A stretch of DNA of 64,000 bases from Boseongicola sp. (GCA_014075275.1 CP046179.1:62001-126000); one strand, 5' to 3'. Shown: positions 42,934 to 51,997, counted from the stretch's first letter. Numbers and translations are program-made. Notes: a model not told the origin generated them from the letters alone.

Positions 42934-44271
42934 ATGACGATCAACGTAAAAAGGCTTCCGAAAGATCCGGGGCCCGCAGGATGGAACCGGCTTTTGCCCG
43001 AGCCCCCGGCGCCAACCCCGCTGGAAGGCACGCAAACCGCTGACTGGCTGATTATCGGAGCCGGGTTTGCCGGGCTGGCCGCGGCGCGCAGGCTGTCGCA
43101 AAACTGTCCGGGCGACCGGATCGTCGTGCTTGATGCCACGCGCGTGGGCGATGGTCCATCAGGGCGCAACTCGGGCTTCATGATCGATCTGCCGCATGAT
43201 TTGTCGTCAGAAGATTACGGCGGCTCACATAAGGCCGACCTCGAGCAGATCGTCGACAACCGGGTGGGTATAGATTTTGCCGGTCAGATGGCGACGGATT
43301 TCAATCTTTCGAACGAGGCATTTTCGCGGTCGGGCAAAATCAATGCGGCTGCAACATCAAAGGGCGAGGATCACAACCAGAATTATGCGCACCATCTGAG
43401 TGCACTTGGTGAAGACTTCGAAATCTACGATGCCAGTAAAATGCGCCAGATCACCGGAACGGACTATTATCGAAGTGGATTGTTCACGCCCGGCACCGCA
43501 ATAATCCAGCCCGCCCTTTTTGTAAGAGGCTTGGCCGAAGGGCTTGGGCAAAGCGGTGTGGTCATTCACGAGCAAAGCCCCGTTGTGAGTTTGGAACGCG
43601 ATGGCGATTGGATCGCGAAAACTCCGAAAGGCCAGATCACCGCGTCACGGGTTATACTAGCCGTCAACGGGCATTTGAACAGCTTTGGCTTCTTGCCTGG
43701 ACGTCTGATGCACGTCTTCACTTATGCGTCGATGACGCGCCAACTTTCGCCCGATGAAGTTTCTCGGCTTGGTGGTGAACTCATTTGGGGTGTAACACCA
43801 GCAGATCCAGTGGGTACCACCGTTCGTCGCATTTCGGGTCAAGGTGGTGATCGGATTGTGGTCAGGAACCGGTTCACATTCGACCCATCAATGGAAGTGT
43901 CGTCCGGCCGCATTGACGATGTTGCCCGCGACCATGACCGCGCCTTCAATGCAAGGTTCCCGAAACTGCGGAACGTTGGCATGGAGTTCAGATGGGGCGG
44001 GAGGCTGTGCCTGAGCCTGAATAACGTGCAAGTCGTTGGAGAAATTGATGAGCGGCTTTACACTGCCTGTGTCCAGAATGGGTTGGGTACGACTAAGGGC
44101 ACATTGGCAGGCATGTTGGCTGCTGATATGGCGATGAATGTGCAATCTCCAACGCTTGATCGCGTGATTGCGTCAAAGGCTCCAAAGCGGCTTCCACCAG
44201 AACCCATTGCCAGAATCGGTGCAAACCTACGGCTTCGATGGCGAGAAAACCGCGCCGATAAAGAGCTTTGA
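42934..44271 (+). CDS. FAD-dependent amine/amino-acid oxidoreductase (DAO family)
   Basis: The 445-aa protein has a Rossmann motif DWLIIGAGFAGLAAARRLSQ and the GPSGRNSGFM second FAD contact. The C-terminal FRWGGRLCLSLNNVQVVGEI and NGLGTTKGTLAG fit PuuB/SolA-like oxidases. It starts 2 bp after the MttB stop. It may oxidise the demethylated amine or amino acid formed in the pathway (inference). Confidence 0.9.
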   Translation: MTINVKRLPKDPGPAGWNRLLPEPPAPTPLEGTQTADWLIIGAGFAGLAAARRLSQNCPGDRIVVLDATRVGDGPSGRNSGFMIDLPHDLSSEDYGGSHKADLEQIVDNRVGIDFAGQMATDFNLSNEAFSRSGKINAAATSKGEDHNQNYAHHLSALGEDFEIYDASKMRQITGTDYYRSGLFTPGTAIIQPALFVRGLAEGLGQSGVVIHEQSPVVSLERDGDWIAKTPKGQITASRVILAVNGHLNSFGFLPGRLMHVFTYASMTRQLSPDEVSRLGGELIWGVTPADPVGTTVRRISGQGGDRIVVRNRFTFDPSMEVSSGRIDDVARDHDRAFNARFPKLRNVGMEFRWGGRLCLSLNNVQVVGEIDERLYTACVQNGLGTTKGTLAGMLAADMAMNVQSPTLDRVIASKAPKRLPPEPIARIGANLRLRWRENRADKEL

Positions 44272-44411
44272 TTTTGGCGCTCCGGCATTGCGAGCCATGG
44301 CGCTTGCAGATCCGGTCGCGGTAATTGTCGAACACAGGAATTGCAAATCCTTGATGCGGAGGGCAGCATTGCCCCCAGTGACTTAATCCTGCCGACAAGG
44401 CTGATGTGAAC
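44272..44411. other. 140-bp gap inside the operon, possible gene remnant
   Basis: The other within-operon junctions up to the FAD gene overlap or sit within 2 bp; here 140 bp intervene before the aminotransferase. One frame (44226-44386 +) reads ESVQTYGFDGEKTAPIKSFD-like sequence with coding-like codons but no good start. It could be the tail of a deleted gene. Confidence 0.3.
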
Positions 44412-45335
44412 ATGATTGAAGCAAAGCCGACCACCCATGATGCTGATGAAGATCTGCGCAACCGGGATATCAGGATCTATGTGAACGGCGACATCGTCCA
44501 TCGCGACGAAGCCAAAGTCTCGGTTTACGACAGCGGGTTTATGCTGGGCGATGGCATGTGGGAGGGAATGCGCCTGTATGACGGCAAATGGGCCTTCTTC
44601 GACGAACACATGGATCGGTTTTTTGCATCGTGCAAATCGGTGTCGCTGGATGTGGGCATGGACCGCGCAGGTATTCTGGATGCTCTTACACGCACCGCGG
44701 CGGCGAATGACATGCATTCGGATGTGCATTGCCGATTGATGTTAACCCGCGGCGTTAAGGTGAAGCCGTTTCAGCATCCCTCGCTCAGCCGGTCGGGGCC
44801 GACGTTGGTGATCATCATGGAGCATTCCAAGCCAGTTGAGACTTTGCAATCCAAGGGTATTCGTCTTGCCACTGTTCCGCAGGTGCGCGGTCTGCCCATG
44901 AGCCAGGATGCCAAATACAACAGCCATTCCAAGCTGAATTGTGTGATCGCCTGTTTGCAGGCCGAGCAAGCCGGGGCGGACGAGGCATTGATGCTGGACC
45001 CGCATGGGTTTGTGAATACCACCAACGCCTGCAACTTCTTCATTGTGCGCAAGGGCGAGGTTTGGACCTCGACCGGGGATTATTGCATGAACGGGGTGAC
45101 CCGTCAGAAGGTCATCGACCTTTGCCGTGACAATGACATTGTCGTGCGGGAGAAAAACTATTCGCTCTACGAAGCCTATGGTGCTGACGAAGCGTTTTTG
45201 ACCGGCACGTTCGGAGCGCAAACACCCGTTGCCGAGATCGACAGAAAACCGATCGGAACTGGAGCAAGACCAGTGACACAGAGGATTCGTGAACTCTACA
45301 AAAGTATGGTTCAAGCGAATGTGGCTGAGAGGTAA
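44412..45335 (+). CDS. Class IV pyridoxal-phosphate aminotransferase
   Basis: The 307-aa protein has the DGMWEGMRLYDGKWAFFDEH entry motif and the PLP lysine in AKYNSHSKLNCVIACL. The EALMLDPHGFVNTTNACNFF cofactor segment (as E-x-N/T-N-F) and TGTFGAQTPVAEIDRK follow. The fold covers branched-chain and D-amino-acid transaminases and aminodeoxychorismate lyase. Context favours transfer from a pathway amino acid. ATG 44412 was taken; a GTG at 44406 is an alternative. Confidence 0.9.
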   Translation: MIEAKPTTHDADEDLRNRDIRIYVNGDIVHRDEAKVSVYDSGFMLGDGMWEGMRLYDGKWAFFDEHMDRFFASCKSVSLDVGMDRAGILDALTRTAAANDMHSDVHCRLMLTRGVKVKPFQHPSLSRSGPTLVIIMEHSKPVETLQSKGIRLATVPQVRGLPMSQDAKYNSHSKLNCVIACLQAEQAGADEALMLDPHGFVNTTNACNFFIVRKGEVWTSTGDYCMNGVTRQKVIDLCRDNDIVVREKNYSLYEAYGADEAFLTGTFGAQTPVAEIDRKPIGTGARPVTQRIRELYKSMVQANVAER

Positions 45336-45644
45336 AAACGACGAGGAACGGCAACGAGCGTTCTAAACCTGCAAGATTTTCCGAAAGCTGGCCCCGGTCT
45401 GAATGTTCGGCGGACGCCTAGGTCTTGTGAAATTGCGGGGTTGTTGGCTATTCAAGCAAGAAATGACTCGCGAATGGTTTGGAATCCCGTTGCCGGTATA
45501 ATCGCGAGCGATTTTGCCTATTGTTTCCAGAAACCAGACAAAATCCGGCAAGAAATGTCCGAAACGACGTTTTTTAAGAGATTTTTTTGAACGTCTTCAC
45601 GTCCGTGTTACTTTTCTCGCCTGCTTTACGGGAAGGAAGCACAG
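45336..45644. other. 309-bp gap before the subtilase gene
   Basis: I find no convincing gene. The right part is AT-rich (about 45565-45600, with TTTTTTAAGAGATTTTTTTG) and probably holds the promoter of the subtilase. Confidence 0.3.
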
Positions 45645-46691
45645 ATGACATTGCTCAAGAAATCCTTCATCCCGCTAGTCGCAATTGCGCTGGTGGCGAT
45701 GGCGCCGGGGGCGGCTGATGCGCAGGGACGCGGCGGCGGCGGCGGTGGCCCAGGTGGCGGCGGCGGAAATGGCGGCAACGGCGGCGGCAGCACGGTGGAT
45801 GGGTATTACTCATGGATGCACACCGATGTGGCGCTTGCATTCGATGAAACCCAGCTTGGCGGCAGTTTTACCGGTGTTGGATCGCACCTGATCGTTATCG
45901 ACAGTTTCTATGGCACCCCATTGTCGGGCAACCTTGATGGGACGTCGCAAAGTCAATCGCATGGTGCCTGGACCACGCTTCAAGCTTCGCTTGTGGCACC
46001 GGGAGCGGCTCTGGCGTCAGATGGCGTTCTGATGGCGGGCGTAGACTATAATGAAAACGTGCTTTTCGACGTTACCCGCTACTACAGCGCGACAGGCACG
46101 GATCTGAACGTGGTAAACTTAAGCTTTGCACTGGCGGAACCGGTCGGTGGCACGGTTAACCTTGGTGCGCTGGGTAACTCGATTATTACCCAAGCCAAAG
46201 CTGGCAGTGCCGTGTTCGTCAAAGCGGCAGGCAATTCCAATGGCGGCGCCGTGGATGAGTCATTTGCCGCAATCATTGGTGGCAGCATTCTGACCGTCTA
46301 TGACGAGCTTAATCTTGGCTTGATCGATACACCGAGCACATTGTTTGTCGGAGCGCTTAGCAAAGACGGCGGCACCAAGAAGCAGGCGTCAATGGCGCGC
46401 TATTCGACGATCGCCGGTGATGATCCGTTGGTTCAGGCGAATTTTCTCGTTGTCGGTGTGAAGTCGGGCGAGAATGGCGGCCTGGAAGGCACGTCTTTTG
46501 CCGCGCCAATCGTGTCCGGTTACGCTGCCATTTTGGGCGACAAGTTCGAAGCGGCCTCGCCGACCCAAGTTGTAGATCAGCTTTTGGCGACTGCGCGCGA
46601 AGATACCATCCGAAACTATGATGTTTCGGTGCATGGTCAGGGCGAAGCCTGTCTGGCATGCGCGCTATCAGCGATTTCCATCCCGAAGTGA
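45645..46691 (+). CDS. Divergent secreted S8 (subtilisin-like) peptidase
   Basis: The 348-aa product has a signal peptide (to ...APGAADA), a 25-residue Gly-rich linker (GRGGGGGGPGGGGGNGGNGG), then a subtilase-like fold. The Asp motif is HLIVIDSFYG, the His motif is degenerate (SHGAWTTLQASLVAPGA instead of HGTHVA), the oxyanion Asn is in AAGNSNGG, and the Ser is in GTSFAAPIVSGYAA. All three catalytic residues are present. AAGGAAG precedes the ATG. The protein is likely surface or exported. Confidence 0.8.
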   Translation: MTLLKKSFIPLVAIALVAMAPGAADAQGRGGGGGGPGGGGGNGGNGGGSTVDGYYSWMHTDVALAFDETQLGGSFTGVGSHLIVIDSFYGTPLSGNLDGTSQSQSHGAWTTLQASLVAPGAALASDGVLMAGVDYNENVLFDVTRYYSATGTDLNVVNLSFALAEPVGGTVNLGALGNSIITQAKAGSAVFVKAAGNSNGGAVDESFAAIIGGSILTVYDELNLGLIDTPSTLFVGALSKDGGTKKQASMARYSTIAGDDPLVQANFLVVGVKSGENGGLEGTSFAAPIVSGYAAILGDKFEAASPTQVVDQLLATAREDTIRNYDVSVHGQGEACLACALSAISIPK

Positions 46692-46707
46692 TTGCGTTGG
46701 ATATCCC

Positions 46708-46740
46708 AAAAAAACGGCCGGGCTTTCCCGGCCGTTTTTC
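46708..46740. terminator. Bidirectional terminator between convergent genes
   Basis: AAAAACGGCCGGG-cttt-CCCGGCCGTTTTT has A and T runs on both sides, so it can end the subtilase transcript (+) and the barrel-protein transcript (-). Confidence 0.92.
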
Positions 46741-46741
46741 G

Positions 46742-47338
46742 TTAAAACCGCAATTGATACCTGAGTGAAACACCCAATTGGTCGCTGGGTCGCTGGTTTA
46801 AAAGGTAATTCAACGTTTCGGCTGGCGGCAATGTCGAATCTGCCATGCGGCAGTTCACAGACTGTACGCCGCCAATGGGACCATAGTCAGCGGTGCAAGA
46901 ACCCTCGCGAAAATAGCCGCCCAGGACAGTCGTGACCGCAAGCGACAACAATCCGTTGTCGCCCATGGGTTCGGTGGCCAGAAACCCGATTTTTAGGCTA
47001 GGCTCAATGTGGTATTTCTCACCGCCCTCGCCTGTGCCCAAGCCCCAGATTACGCCAAAGTTTGCATTGACTGGCGACAGTAGCGTTATGCGCATATCCT
47101 GAAAGTCGGTGCTGTAGTATCGTTGAAAAGAGTATCTTGATCCGTCGGACAATCCTCCGGTTCCGGTTCTAAATCTGTCGGCCAGCGAGGACGTGCTGCT
47201 AACGCCGATCCCAACCAATTCAACATTTTCCAAGAGCGCCTGTGATTGGGCGGATTTTGCCCCTGTCAGGCACAACAACAGGCACGCCAACTTGAAGCTG
47301 GCGGGCAGAAAGCGTGAAAACTGGCTCGTTTTGCGCAT
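46742..47338 (-). CDS. Outer-membrane-type protein of unknown function
   Basis: The 198-aa protein has a signal peptide (FKLACLLLCLTGAKSAQSQA) and alternating beta-type strands (DMRITLLSPVNANFGVIWGL; YHIEPSLKIGFLATEP). It ends GVSLRYQLRF with a C-terminal Phe, the outer-membrane beta-barrel signature. Length would suit an 8-strand barrel. It is convergent with the subtilase. Confidence 0.72.
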   Translation of the reverse strand: MRKTSQFSRFLPASFKLACLLLCLTGAKSAQSQALLENVELVGIGVSSTSSLADRFRTGTGGLSDGSRYSFQRYYSTDFQDMRITLLSPVNANFGVIWGLGTGEGGEKYHIEPSLKIGFLATEPMGDNGLLSLAVTTVLGGYFREGSCTADYGPIGGVQSVNCRMADSTLPPAETLNYLLNQRPSDQLGVSLRYQLRF

Positions 47339-47477
47339 GGCCCTTCACGTTTGATCGCTCGACCCCCATGACGACCTTACAAGCGCAATCGCGCGTGTAT
47401 TTGTCAAAGTTGTGGCAAATAAGGGCATTCTCCTTTGGAAACCGATCCGTGATCGGCCCCAAAACAGGCGGGCAACT

Positions 47478-47491
47478 TTGATCCGCATCAA
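47478..47491 (+). promoter_or_regulatory. FNR-type site upstream of uspA
   Basis: TTGAT-ccgc-ATCAA is a perfect FNR/FnrL consensus. Its centre is 47484.5. The -10 hexamer TATAAT (47514-47519) predicts transcription start near 47526, giving a centre of -41.5, the canonical class II activator position. Confidence 0.85.
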
Positions 47492-47513
47492 GGCAGTGAT
47501 TTGGCAACTTCAT

Positions 47514-47519
47514 TATAAT
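47514..47519 (+). promoter_or_regulatory. -10 element of uspA promoter
   Basis: This is a perfect TATAAT 33 bp before the uspA ATG, without a good -35; the FNR site occupies the -35 region, as expected for an FNR-dependent promoter. Confidence 0.75.
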
Positions 47520-47551
47520 TAAGAAACTTGGAGCAGAGAGAGGGTGTTGAG

Positions 47552-47992
47552 ATGTTCAGGACAATACTTGTTTCTTATGACGGTTCGGATCATTCGAAGA
47601 ATGCATTGGCGACGGCTGCGAATGTTGCCAGGAAATATGGGGCGGTGCTGCATCTAAGTCATACGCCCCAGGTTGATACGCCTATGGTTGTTGTCGGCCC
47701 TTTTGTGAGCCACGTTGAGGTTCCGCCAACCCCCGAACAAATCGCCGAAGCCGGCCAAAAGGTGACGCAGGAAGCCGAAGACAACTTGAAATCGTCGGGT
47801 GGGTCCTTTGCGGCAATCCATATTGGCGACACAAGTCCCGCTGTCGATACGTTAGCCGTCGCCGACGAAATCGAGGCAGACCTTATCGTTATGGGGAGGC
47901 GCGGCATCGGGTCGGTACGTGCGCTGGCATTCGGGTCAGTCAGTCAGGCCGTTGCTCATAGGTCAAAATGCGCCTGTCTGACCGTGGTTTAG
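47552..47992 (+). CDS. Universal stress protein (UspA family)
   Basis: The 146-aa protein starts MFRTILVSYDGSDHSKNALA and ends with the ATP-binding motif VMGRRGIGSVRALAFGSVSQ-AV. GAGAGAGG precedes ATG 47552; a TTG at 47528 is rejected. Usp proteins aid survival under oxygen or nutrient stress. The FNR-type site upstream predicts induction at low oxygen. Confidence 0.92.
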   Translation: MFRTILVSYDGSDHSKNALATAANVARKYGAVLHLSHTPQVDTPMVVVGPFVSHVEVPPTPEQIAEAGQKVTQEAEDNLKSSGGSFAAIHIGDTSPAVDTLAVADEIEADLIVMGRRGIGSVRALAFGSVSQAVAHRSKCACLTVV

Positions 47993-48042
47993 CGACATTC
48001 ACGCATTGTCGGTGTTGTGGTTGATGGGGTAAGACCGCGGAC

Positions 48043-48663
48043 ATGAGCAACATTCGCGATCTCTTTGTCACGCCGCTTTATCACGCCCGATTGGTGGATC
48101 ACGGTGACCCCGTCGATGCCGCCGAATTGGAAGCCTCTTGTTTGTCGATTGCCGAAGACGACGAGGCTGGGCAGAACTGGTGCGAAGCCAACGACTTTCC
48201 GGGCTACACCAGTTATGCCTCGTTGACCGATCTGGCGTGGCGGTTTCCAGTTTTTGAGGCGGTAACGAAAGCCTTGGACGCACATGTCACGGTTTTCGCA
48301 AAAGAACTGGGTTTCGATCTGGGGGACAAGGCGCTGAAGCTGGAAGACCTGTGGATCAACATTCTGCCCGAAGGTGGCATTCACACGGCGCACATCCACC
48401 CGCATTCCGTGATCAGCGGAACCACCTATGTGGCGATGCCGGAAGATGCCAGTGCGATCAAGTTCGAAGACCCGCGCCACGCGATGATGATGGCTGCGCC
48501 GCCGCGCAATAAAAGCGCACGCGAAGGGTTGCAGAACTTTGTCTATGTGTCGCCGAAAGTGGGTGACGTGCTGTTTTGGGAAAGCTGGCTGCGCCACGAG
48601 GTGCCGATGAACATGTCGGAAGATGATCGGATCAGTGTCAGTTTTAACTACGCCTGGGGCTAA
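48043..48663 (+). CDS. TIGR02466-type 2OG-Fe(II) oxygenase-like protein
   Basis: The 206-aa protein has WINILPEGGIHTAHIHPHSV with His ligands, GTTYVAMPEDASAIKFEDPR and GDVLFWESWLRHEVPMNMSE-DDRISVSFNY, fitting the TIGR02466 family of putative 2-oxoglutarate/Fe(II) oxygenases. The substrate is unknown. The ATG follows a GGTAAGACCGC stretch with a weak ribosome site. Confidence 0.85.
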   Translation: MSNIRDLFVTPLYHARLVDHGDPVDAAELEASCLSIAEDDEAGQNWCEANDFPGYTSYASLTDLAWRFPVFEAVTKALDAHVTVFAKELGFDLGDKALKLEDLWINILPEGGIHTAHIHPHSVISGTTYVAMPEDASAIKFEDPRHAMMMAAPPRNKSAREGLQNFVYVSPKVGDVLFWESWLRHEVPMNMSEDDRISVSFNYAWG

Positions 48664-48706
48664 TCCAATTGGGTCGCGCGACCGAGGTTCCCGGGACCGG
48701 TTTGAC

Positions 48707-49288
48707 TTAGATCATCGCAGCGATGGCGAGATAACTGGCCATGCCGAACATTGCGATTAGACTGGCGCTCATGAAGATGCCGCGGGCGTCGTCGTGGCCG
48801 CGCAGATAGCTGTAAGTATAGCCGAGACGCGCGACGGCGAAGCCGGTGAGCCAAGTGATGGCGGCTGCTGCTGGTGGGGACACGATGCAGAAGATTGCGG
48901 CAAGCAGCACGAAGTAGATAGTGTTTTCGGTGGTGTTGCGGTGGGCGTTGTGGCGGCGTTCAAGTTCAGCCAAAGCCTCTTTGGTGGCGCTGTCCTTGGT
49001 GGTTCCGCTGGCGGCCCATTCTTCGGGTGTGGCGTGGAGGTTGTGGTTCAGGCGGGTCAGTTCGGTCGAAGTCATCAGCCAGGCGTGGTTGATCACCAGC
49101 AAGATCGCGGCGGCGATCAAGGCGTTTACCACCATGGGTGCGGGCAGGGTGATGGTAACTTGGCTGATCCCGAAAAACAGGAGGTTGGCGGCGAGGCCGA
49201 TCAGAAGCATTGCAAAGGGATAGGCCAGAATGATCAGGGTGAACCGCTTTTTGCGATCTGGGCTAAGGCTTTTGGCAGTGACGTCCAT
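48707..49288 (-). CDS. MAPEG-family membrane protein
   Basis: The 193-aa protein has four hydrophobic helices. ELERRHNAHRNTTENTIYFV is the MAPEG signature (RxxNAHxNxxEN). MAPEG proteins are glutathione-linked or eicosanoid enzymes in eukaryotes; bacterial roles are largely unknown. CAGGAGA precedes ATG 49288; a longer frame to 49387 is rejected. Confidence 0.88.
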   Translation of the reverse strand: MDVTAKSLSPDRKKRFTLIILAYPFAMLLIGLAANLLFFGISQVTITLPAPMVVNALIAAAILLVINHAWLMTSTELTRLNHNLHATPEEWAASGTTKDSATKEALAELERRHNAHRNTTENTIYFVLLAAIFCIVSPPAAAAITWLTGFAVARLGYTYSYLRGHDDARGIFMSASLIAMFGMASYLAIAAMI

Positions 49289-49384
49289 GTGCAGGTCTCC
49301 TGAAGGCGCGATTCTGGTGTGTTGCCGGCATAGTAGCTGGGATTGCGCGGATGTGGACCTGAGGAAATACGTTTGAGGCCTATG

Positions 49385-49420
49385 CAAAAAAGCCGGAACC
49401 GCGGTTGCGATTCCGGCTGA
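49385..49420 (-). terminator. Terminator of the peptidoglycan-binding gene
   Basis: On the - strand AGCCGGAAT...TTCCGGCTTTTTTG forms a stem with a T run about 20 bp after the stop at 49444. The other side has seven Ts and could act on the + strand too. Confidence 0.8.
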
Positions 49421-49443
49421 TTTTTTTGGCGGAAATGGACTGA

Positions 49444-49989
49444 TTAGCCGAACCAGCCTTTGACTTTGCCCCAGACAGATTTTTTCTCGGGCACCTCGAC
49501 GACTGCCCCGGCGACCACATCAACGCCCTTCAGTTCGGGCAGGGGTTCGCTTTCGAAGTGTTCTTCATCAGGTTGAACCGTTGCTTTTTGAGCGACCTCG
49601 GGGGTCATTTCCTCGAAGGTGTCCAGCATGGCCAGAGTTTCCGGGCCTGCGATGCCGTCGCTGTCCAGACCGCGTGATGCCTGAAATTCCCGGACGACTT
49701 TTTCGGTGCCAGCGCCGAAGATGCCGTCGGTTTCTGTGCCCAGGCCTTCTTGAAGGCGTTTTACGGCTGCGCCGCGCGACCCTTTGCGCAAGAGGACCAG
49801 TTCGTGCAGTCCCATGGCGGAGAATGTGTCTGGGCCTGCGATACCATCGACGGCAAGGCCGTTGGCGGACTGATACTCGCGCAGCGCGCGTTCGGTGCCT
49901 GGGCCAAAATCACCATCAGCGGTGATGCCGAGACGTTCCTGCAACCGCTTGACTGGCGCTCCCTTTAAGCCCTTTTTCAAAATCGACAT
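49444..49989 (-). CDS. Protein with two peptidoglycan-binding (PG_binding_1) domains
   Basis: The 181-aa protein has two tandem repeats: KGLKGAPVKRLQERLGITAD-GDFGPGTERALREYQ and KGSRGAAVKRLQEGLGTETD-GIFGAGTEKVVREFQ. An acidic linker and the KKSVWGKVKGWFG amphipathic end follow. There is no signal peptide or catalytic domain. I took ATG 49989; a GTG at 50001 is possible. It may bind cell-wall material or act as an adaptor. Confidence 0.87.
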   Translation of the reverse strand: MSILKKGLKGAPVKRLQERLGITADGDFGPGTERALREYQSANGLAVDGIAGPDTFSAMGLHELVLLRKGSRGAAVKRLQEGLGTETDGIFGAGTEKVVREFQASRGLDSDGIAGPETLAMLDTFEEMTPEVAQKATVQPDEEHFESEPLPELKGVDVVAGAVVEVPEKKSVWGKVKGWFG

Positions 49990-50112
49990 ATCGTATCCCA
50001 CATTGTTTGCTATCTGCCCATTTTAACAGGTGTGGTGGGGCACCGGGTATGGGAAGGTTGCGCCAACTTTCCCCCCAACCAAATCGGCCCGGAAGATTGT
50101 TAAAAACAAGGC

Positions 50113-50141
50113 TTGCCAAGTGGGGGTTTGCCGCCTAAAAG
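50113..50141 (+). promoter_or_regulatory. Promoter-like sequence for the rpmC block
   Basis: TTGCCA (50113-50118), 17-bp spacer, TAAAAG (50136-50141), then CCCCCT, 83 bp before rpmC. It fits the need for a new promoter to the right of the 16.9-kb interruption. Confidence 0.55.
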
Positions 50142-50223
50142 CCCCCTCTATTGTCCACTCCACTGGAATCAGAGTGACGTTTTCTAACGGCTCTCCGGTG
50201 ATGTTGAAAAAGGAAGACCGGCG

Positions 50224-50430
50224 ATGGACGCCAATGAACTGCGGGAGAAAACTCCCGATCAGCTCCGTGATGAGTTGACCGCACTTAAGAAAGAGGCCTT
50301 CAACCTCCGTTTTCAACAGGCCACAGGCCAGTTTGAAAACACTGCTCGCATGCGCTCGGTTCGCCGTGACGCAGCCCGTGCAAAGACAATTTTGAACCAA
50401 AAAGCGGCTGAAGCCGCTCAGGAGGCGTAA
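50224..50430 (+). CDS. rpmC: 50S ribosomal protein L29
   Basis: The 68-aa protein is canonical ([42 protein letters not shown]). It restarts the S10/spc block after the insertion. Confidence 0.97.
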   Translation: MDANELREKTPDQLRDELTALKKEAFNLRFQQATGQFENTARMRSVRRDAARAKTILNQKAAEAAQEA

Positions 50431-50433
50431 GAT

Positions 50434-50664
50434 ATGCCAAAGAGAATCCTGGCAGGCACTGTCACCAGCGACGCAAACGCACAAACCGTTACCGTCTCGG
50501 TCGAACGCCGCTTTACGCATCCGGTTATGAAAAAGACAATTCGTAAGTCCAAGAAATACCGGGCTCACGATGAGGCTAACACATTCAAGACAGGCGACCA
50601 GGTTCGCATTCAGGAATGTGCGCCCAAGTCGAAGACGAAACGTTGGGAAGTGATCGCCGAATAA
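50434..50664 (+). CDS. rpsQ: 30S ribosomal protein S17
   Basis: The 76-aa OB-fold protein ([37 protein letters not shown]) has normal length. It begins 3 bp after the L29 stop. Confidence 0.98.
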   Translation: MPKRILAGTVTSDANAQTVTVSVERRFTHPVMKKTIRKSKKYRAHDEANTFKTGDQVRIQECAPKSKTKRWEVIAE

Positions 50665-50741
50665 GCGGTCACTTTTCTTAATTTTAGCGAAACCCTGGGG
50701 CCAATGACTGCAAGGCGGTCCCACAGGTCGGGAGAAACCAA

Positions 50742-51110
50742 ATGATCCAGATGCAGACCAACCTGGATGTTGCTGACAACAGCGGCGCACGCCGTGTTCA
50801 GTGCATTAAGGTCCTGGGTGGCTCGAAGCGTAAATACGCTTCCGTAGGCGATGTGATTGTCGTCTCGGTTAAAGAAGCCATTCCACGCGGTCGCGTAAAG
50901 AAAGGTGACGTCCGTAAGGCCGTCGTCGTACGCACTGCTAAAGAAGTTCGCCGTGAAGATGGCACCGCGATCCGTTTTGATCGCAACGCCGCCGTGATCC
51001 TCAACAACAACAACGAGCCTGTAGGCACCCGTATCTTCGGGCCAGTTGTTCGTGAGCTGCGCGGGAAAAGCTTCATGAAGATTATCTCGCTGGCTCCGGA
51101 GGTGCTCTGA
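50742..51110 (+). CDS. rplN: 50S ribosomal protein L14
   Basis: The 122-aa protein ([40 protein letters not shown]) is canonical. A 77-bp gap separates it from rpsQ. Its stop overlaps the L24 start. Confidence 0.98.
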   Translation: MIQMQTNLDVADNSGARRVQCIKVLGGSKRKYASVGDVIVVSVKEAIPRGRVKKGDVRKAVVVRTAKEVRREDGTAIRFDRNAAVILNNNNEPVGTRIFGPVVRELRGKSFMKIISLAPEVL

Positions 51111-51415
51111 TGGCTGCGAAACTCAAAAAAGGCGACAAGGTCGTTGTTCTTGCCGGTAAGGACAAGGGCAAAGAGGGCGAGATTTCATCTGTGAATCCAT
51201 CGGCTGGTAAGGCTGTGGTTGATGGGGTCAACATCTCTGTTCGTCACGTGCGCCAGTCGCAAACCGAACAAGGTGGCCGTCAGCCAAAGGCGATGCCAAT
51301 CGATCTTTCGAACCTGGCCCTTCTAGACGGTAACGGCAAAGCAACCCGCGTCGGCTTCAAAGTTGAAGACGGCAAGAAAGTGCGCTTTGCGAAAACCACG
51401 GGGGACGTGATCTGA
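51110..51415 (+). CDS. rplX: 50S ribosomal protein L24
   Basis: The 101-aa KOW-domain protein ([40 protein letters not shown]) is an assembly initiator. It overlaps both neighbours by a base. Confidence 0.97.
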   Translation: MAAKLKKGDKVVVLAGKDKGKEGEISSVNPSAGKAVVDGVNISVRHVRQSQTEQGGRQPKAMPIDLSNLALLDGNGKATRVGFKVEDGKKVRFAKTTGDVI

Positions 51416-51978
51416 TGTTGGACACAGCAAACTATACCCCGCGCCTAAAAACGCACTATGCCGATAGCATTCGCGCCGCTCTGAAAGAAGAGTTCGGCTA
51501 CAAGAATGACATGCAGATCCCGCGTCTGGACAAAATCGTCCTGAACATTGGCGCAGGTCTGGAATCGGTCAAAGACTCGAAGAAAGCCAAATCGGCACAG
51601 GCTGACCTGACGGCGATTGCCGGTCAGCAAGCTTTGATCACACGCGCCAAGAAGTCCATTGCGGGTTTCCGGGTTCGTGAGGATATGCCTTTGGGTGCCA
51701 AGGTCACACTTCGTGGCGACCGCATGTATGACTTCCTTGATCGTCTGATCACGGTCGCTCTGCCACGCGTTCGCGACTTCCGCGGTGTGAAGGGCACGTC
51801 ATTTGACGGACGTGGCAACTATGCCATGGGTCTGAAAGAGCATCTGGTCTTCCCTGAAATCGATTTTGATAAAATCGACGAAAGCTGGGGCCTGGACATC
51901 ATCATCTGCACCAACGCCAACACGGATGCAGAAGCCAAGGCGCTGTTGAAGCTTTTCAACATGCCATTCAACAGCTGA
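51415..51978 (+). CDS. rplE: 50S ribosomal protein L5
   Basis: The 187-aa protein ([10 protein letters not shown]-like [37 protein letters not shown]) binds 5S rRNA. It is of normal length. Confidence 0.98.
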   Translation: MLDTANYTPRLKTHYADSIRAALKEEFGYKNDMQIPRLDKIVLNIGAGLESVKDSKKAKSAQADLTAIAGQQALITRAKKSIAGFRVREDMPLGAKVTLRGDRMYDFLDRLITVALPRVRDFRGVKGTSFDGRGNYAMGLKEHLVFPEIDFDKIDESWGLDIIICTNANTDAEAKALLKLFNMPFNS

Positions 51979-51997
51979 GCCTGGGAGAGATTACGAG

